NCBI GenBank assembly: GCA_031259655.1
Contig: JAIRLF010000059.1
Coordinates: 1-6,607, forward strand
Origin: Prevotellaceae bacterium
Lineage (GTDB): Bacteria; Bacteroidota; Bacteroidia; Bacteroidales; UBA932
Length of the DNA stretch: 6,607 nt
Direction of reading: 5' to 3'
The position numbers and the translations under genes were made by a program. Every line of letters starts with the position of its first letter. Positions within the stretch are counted from its first letter, which is position 1. Shown here one piece after another: positions 5,328 through 6,607 of this stretch. The notes beneath the pieces are model-generated. The model was given only the letters and a program-made list of their open reading frames with translations, searched no databases and was not told where the DNA came from.

Positions 5328-6242
5328 CTATCTGTTTACACGGAATTTTTCGTTACCTGTTTTGAAATAGTCAATTATTTGATTCAAAGCTGCTACGGCT
5401 GCGTTGATATTAGCTTCTTCTGTTTCTGCACCCATTTTCTTTGGCGTAGAGAAATATCTTGTTCCAAATTCTTTCATTTTTTCGTGACAATCGGGCATCA
5501 CATCCGTGCCGTATTTTATACCATGATTTTTTCTCATTGCATTCAGTAAATCAACTTCGTCGATAATTTCCTTGCGAGCGGTATTAATCAATATGACGTT
5601 GCTTTTCAAATTGTCGAATATGTCTTTATTTATTGATTTAATGGTAGATGGAATAGCCGGAATATTTATGGAAATGATATCGTTACCCGAATAAAGTTCA
5701 CCGGCGGATTTCAAAGGAGTTACGCCATCGGCAAGCAGGACGCTGTCGGCAACAAAAGGGTCAAAAGCAGATACTTCCATACCGAAACCTTTAGCCAGAC
5801 CGGCGACTAATTTGCCGACATTTCCATAAGCATGTATCCCGAGTTTTTTACCTTTCAGTTCGCTTCCCGTTCCGGGCAAAAAGGTATTGCGGACAAGATA
5901 AATCATCAAGCCGAGAGAGAGTTCGGCAACAGCGTTCGAGTTCTGCCCGGGAGTATTCATCACTACAATGTTTTTGGCGCTACACGATTGTATGTCAACA
6001 TTGTCGTATCCGGCTCCGGCGCGTACAACGATTTTTAAGTTTGCCGCCGCATTTATTACGTCTGCTGTAACTTTGTCGGAACGGACAATCAAGGCGTCCA
6101 CGTCTTTAACAGCCTCTTCCAAGCTGGATTGTTCTTTGTATTTTTCGAGAAGAACCAATTCGTGTTCCGCCTTGGCAATTTCTTTTAATTGATTAACCGC
6201 AACAGACGAAAACGGTTTTTGAGTTGCTAATAATATTTTCAT
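5328..6242 (-). CDS. serA: D-3-phosphoglycerate dehydrogenase, short lysine-type (no ACT domain)
   Basis: SerA oxidises 3-phosphoglycerate to 3-phosphohydroxypyruvate with NAD, opening serine synthesis in the cytoplasm. The 304 residues form only the two domains of a D-2-hydroxyacid dehydrogenase; the C-terminal regulatory ACT domain of E. coli SerA is missing, so serine feedback through ACT is not expected. Landmarks are VRAGAGYDNVD (73-83), the nucleotide-binding loop GIHAYGNVG (135-143) with Ala in place of the first glycine of GxGxxG, D161 after the second strand (NAD preference), catalytic R223 in NTARKEIIDE, and PKKMGAETEEANIN (267-280), where most relatives have the catalytic histidine in PHxG. 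This lysine replacement is typical of Bacteroides enzymes and of the Entamoeba enzyme, known as type IIIK. An unspecified 2-hydroxyacid dehydrogenase is the alternative. No serC adjoins it here. Its promoter is at 6285-6292. Confidence 0.88.
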   Translation of the reverse strand: MKILLATQKPFSSVAVNQLKEIAKAEHELVLLEKYKEQSSLEEAVKDVDALIVRSDKVTADVINAAANLKIVVRAGAGYDNVDIQSCSAKNIVVMNTPGQNSNAVAELSLGLMIYLVRNTFLPGTGSELKGKKLGIHAYGNVGKLVAGLAKGFGMEVSAFDPFVADSVLLADGVTPLKSAGELYSGNDIISINIPAIPSTIKSINKDIFDNLKSNVILINTARKEIIDEVDLLNAMRKNHGIKYGTDVMPDCHEKMKEFGTRYFSTPKKMGAETEEANINAAVAALNQIIDYFKTGNEKFRVNR

Positions 6243-6284
6243 TCACACTATTTTATTAAGTTTATAACATTTTTATACCGGATG

Positions 6285-6292
6285 CAAAGATA
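6285..6292 (-). promoter_or_regulatory. Promoter -7 element for serA (and probably rfbD)
   Basis: On the minus strand this reads TATCTTTG, an exact TAnnTTTG match followed by CATCC. It lies 43 bp upstream of the serA ATG, giving an expected leader of about 36 nt. A convincing -33 box is not visible in the AT-rich sequence behind it. Confidence 0.65.
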
Positions 6293-6607
6293 TATCTTTT
6301 TTTCATATTATTCGTTTCGGGAGAGTTAAAAACTAAAAATTAAAAACTAAGAGTTGGCTGACGCCGGATGTTCTTTAACTTTTGTTTTTTGTTAAGTATT
6401 TAACTATCTCATCTCTTATCATTCATATAAGTGATTCATGATATAGTAATACTTGGTGATGGGGTGCATTTGACTACGTCGATTTAACAATTCAAATTGT
6501 CGCATTGTCATTGCGAACATATCCCCGCCCTTTCATTACTTTTTGAGACGGGTCGGTAAAAAAGGAAAAACTGTCTGCAAAATTTGCTGTAAAACGCGTT
6601 TTTTTTC
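6293..6607. other. Right-end non-coding stretch
   Basis: No gene of acceptable length or composition is visible on either strand. An A-rich low-complexity block at 6324-6355 consists of repeated TTAAAAACTAA-like words; its end (6341-6355) matches 81-95, next to the typA promoter, at 14 of 15 positions. The remainder is AT-rich unique sequence with a final T-run at 6600-6606. Confidence 0.55.

Overview
The window looks like a chromosomal segment from a member of the Bacteroidota, probably order Bacteroidales. Three lines of sequence evidence agree. Recognisable promoters have the Bacteroidota form TAnnTTTG (63-70 minus, 826-833 plus, 6285-6292 minus). Starts have A-rich leaders instead of Shine-Dalgarno sites. 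The SerA is the short form without an ACT domain and with the lysine-containing PKKMGAET active-site motif, as in Bacteroides. Base composition is moderate and intergenic DNA is crowded with short dispersed repeats.

Layout, left to right. At the left edge, 1-38 (minus) holds the first 13 codons of typA/bipA, with its promoter at 63-70. An intergenic stretch of about 800 bp (39-852) has no supported gene. It contains a repeat fragment (119-156), a REP-like palindrome cluster (307-494), an AATTCTG-rich element (653-689) and an ATCGTAAATC tandem array (754-812). The trp control region follows: promoter 826-833, a 22-residue leader peptide with three consecutive Trp codons (853-921), alternative RNA hairpins, and an intrinsic terminator (941-981). 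Then come trpB (1012-2181) and trpE (2395-3792), separated by 213 bp made almost entirely of repeats. A second repeat-filled stretch (3793-4400) separates trpE from two convergent minus-strand genes: rfbD (4401-5282), and upstream of it serA (5328-6242) with its promoter at 6285-6292. The last 365 bp hold no gene I can support.

How the parts work together. trpB and trpE encode the tryptophan synthase beta chain and the chorismate-using subunit of anthranilate synthase. The upstream leader is a textbook-style ribosome-mediated attenuator. If ribosomes stall at Trp-Trp-Trp, the segment 907-915 can pair with 955-963 and block the terminator; if they reach the stop codon at 919-921 they cover 907-915 and the terminator forms. 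No trpG, D, C, F or A follows trpE here, so the pathway is split between loci. serA (3-phosphoglycerate dehydrogenase, serine synthesis) and rfbD (dTDP-L-rhamnose synthesis) are 45 bp apart and may be co-transcribed. Serine is a substrate of tryptophan synthase, but no direct link between the two pairs is visible.

The least ordinary aspects are the trp attenuator, whose leader gene starts with the same 14 bases as trpB, and the repeats around trpB. Matching repeat modules lie on both sides of trpB, and a tandem repeat supplies its last codons and stop.
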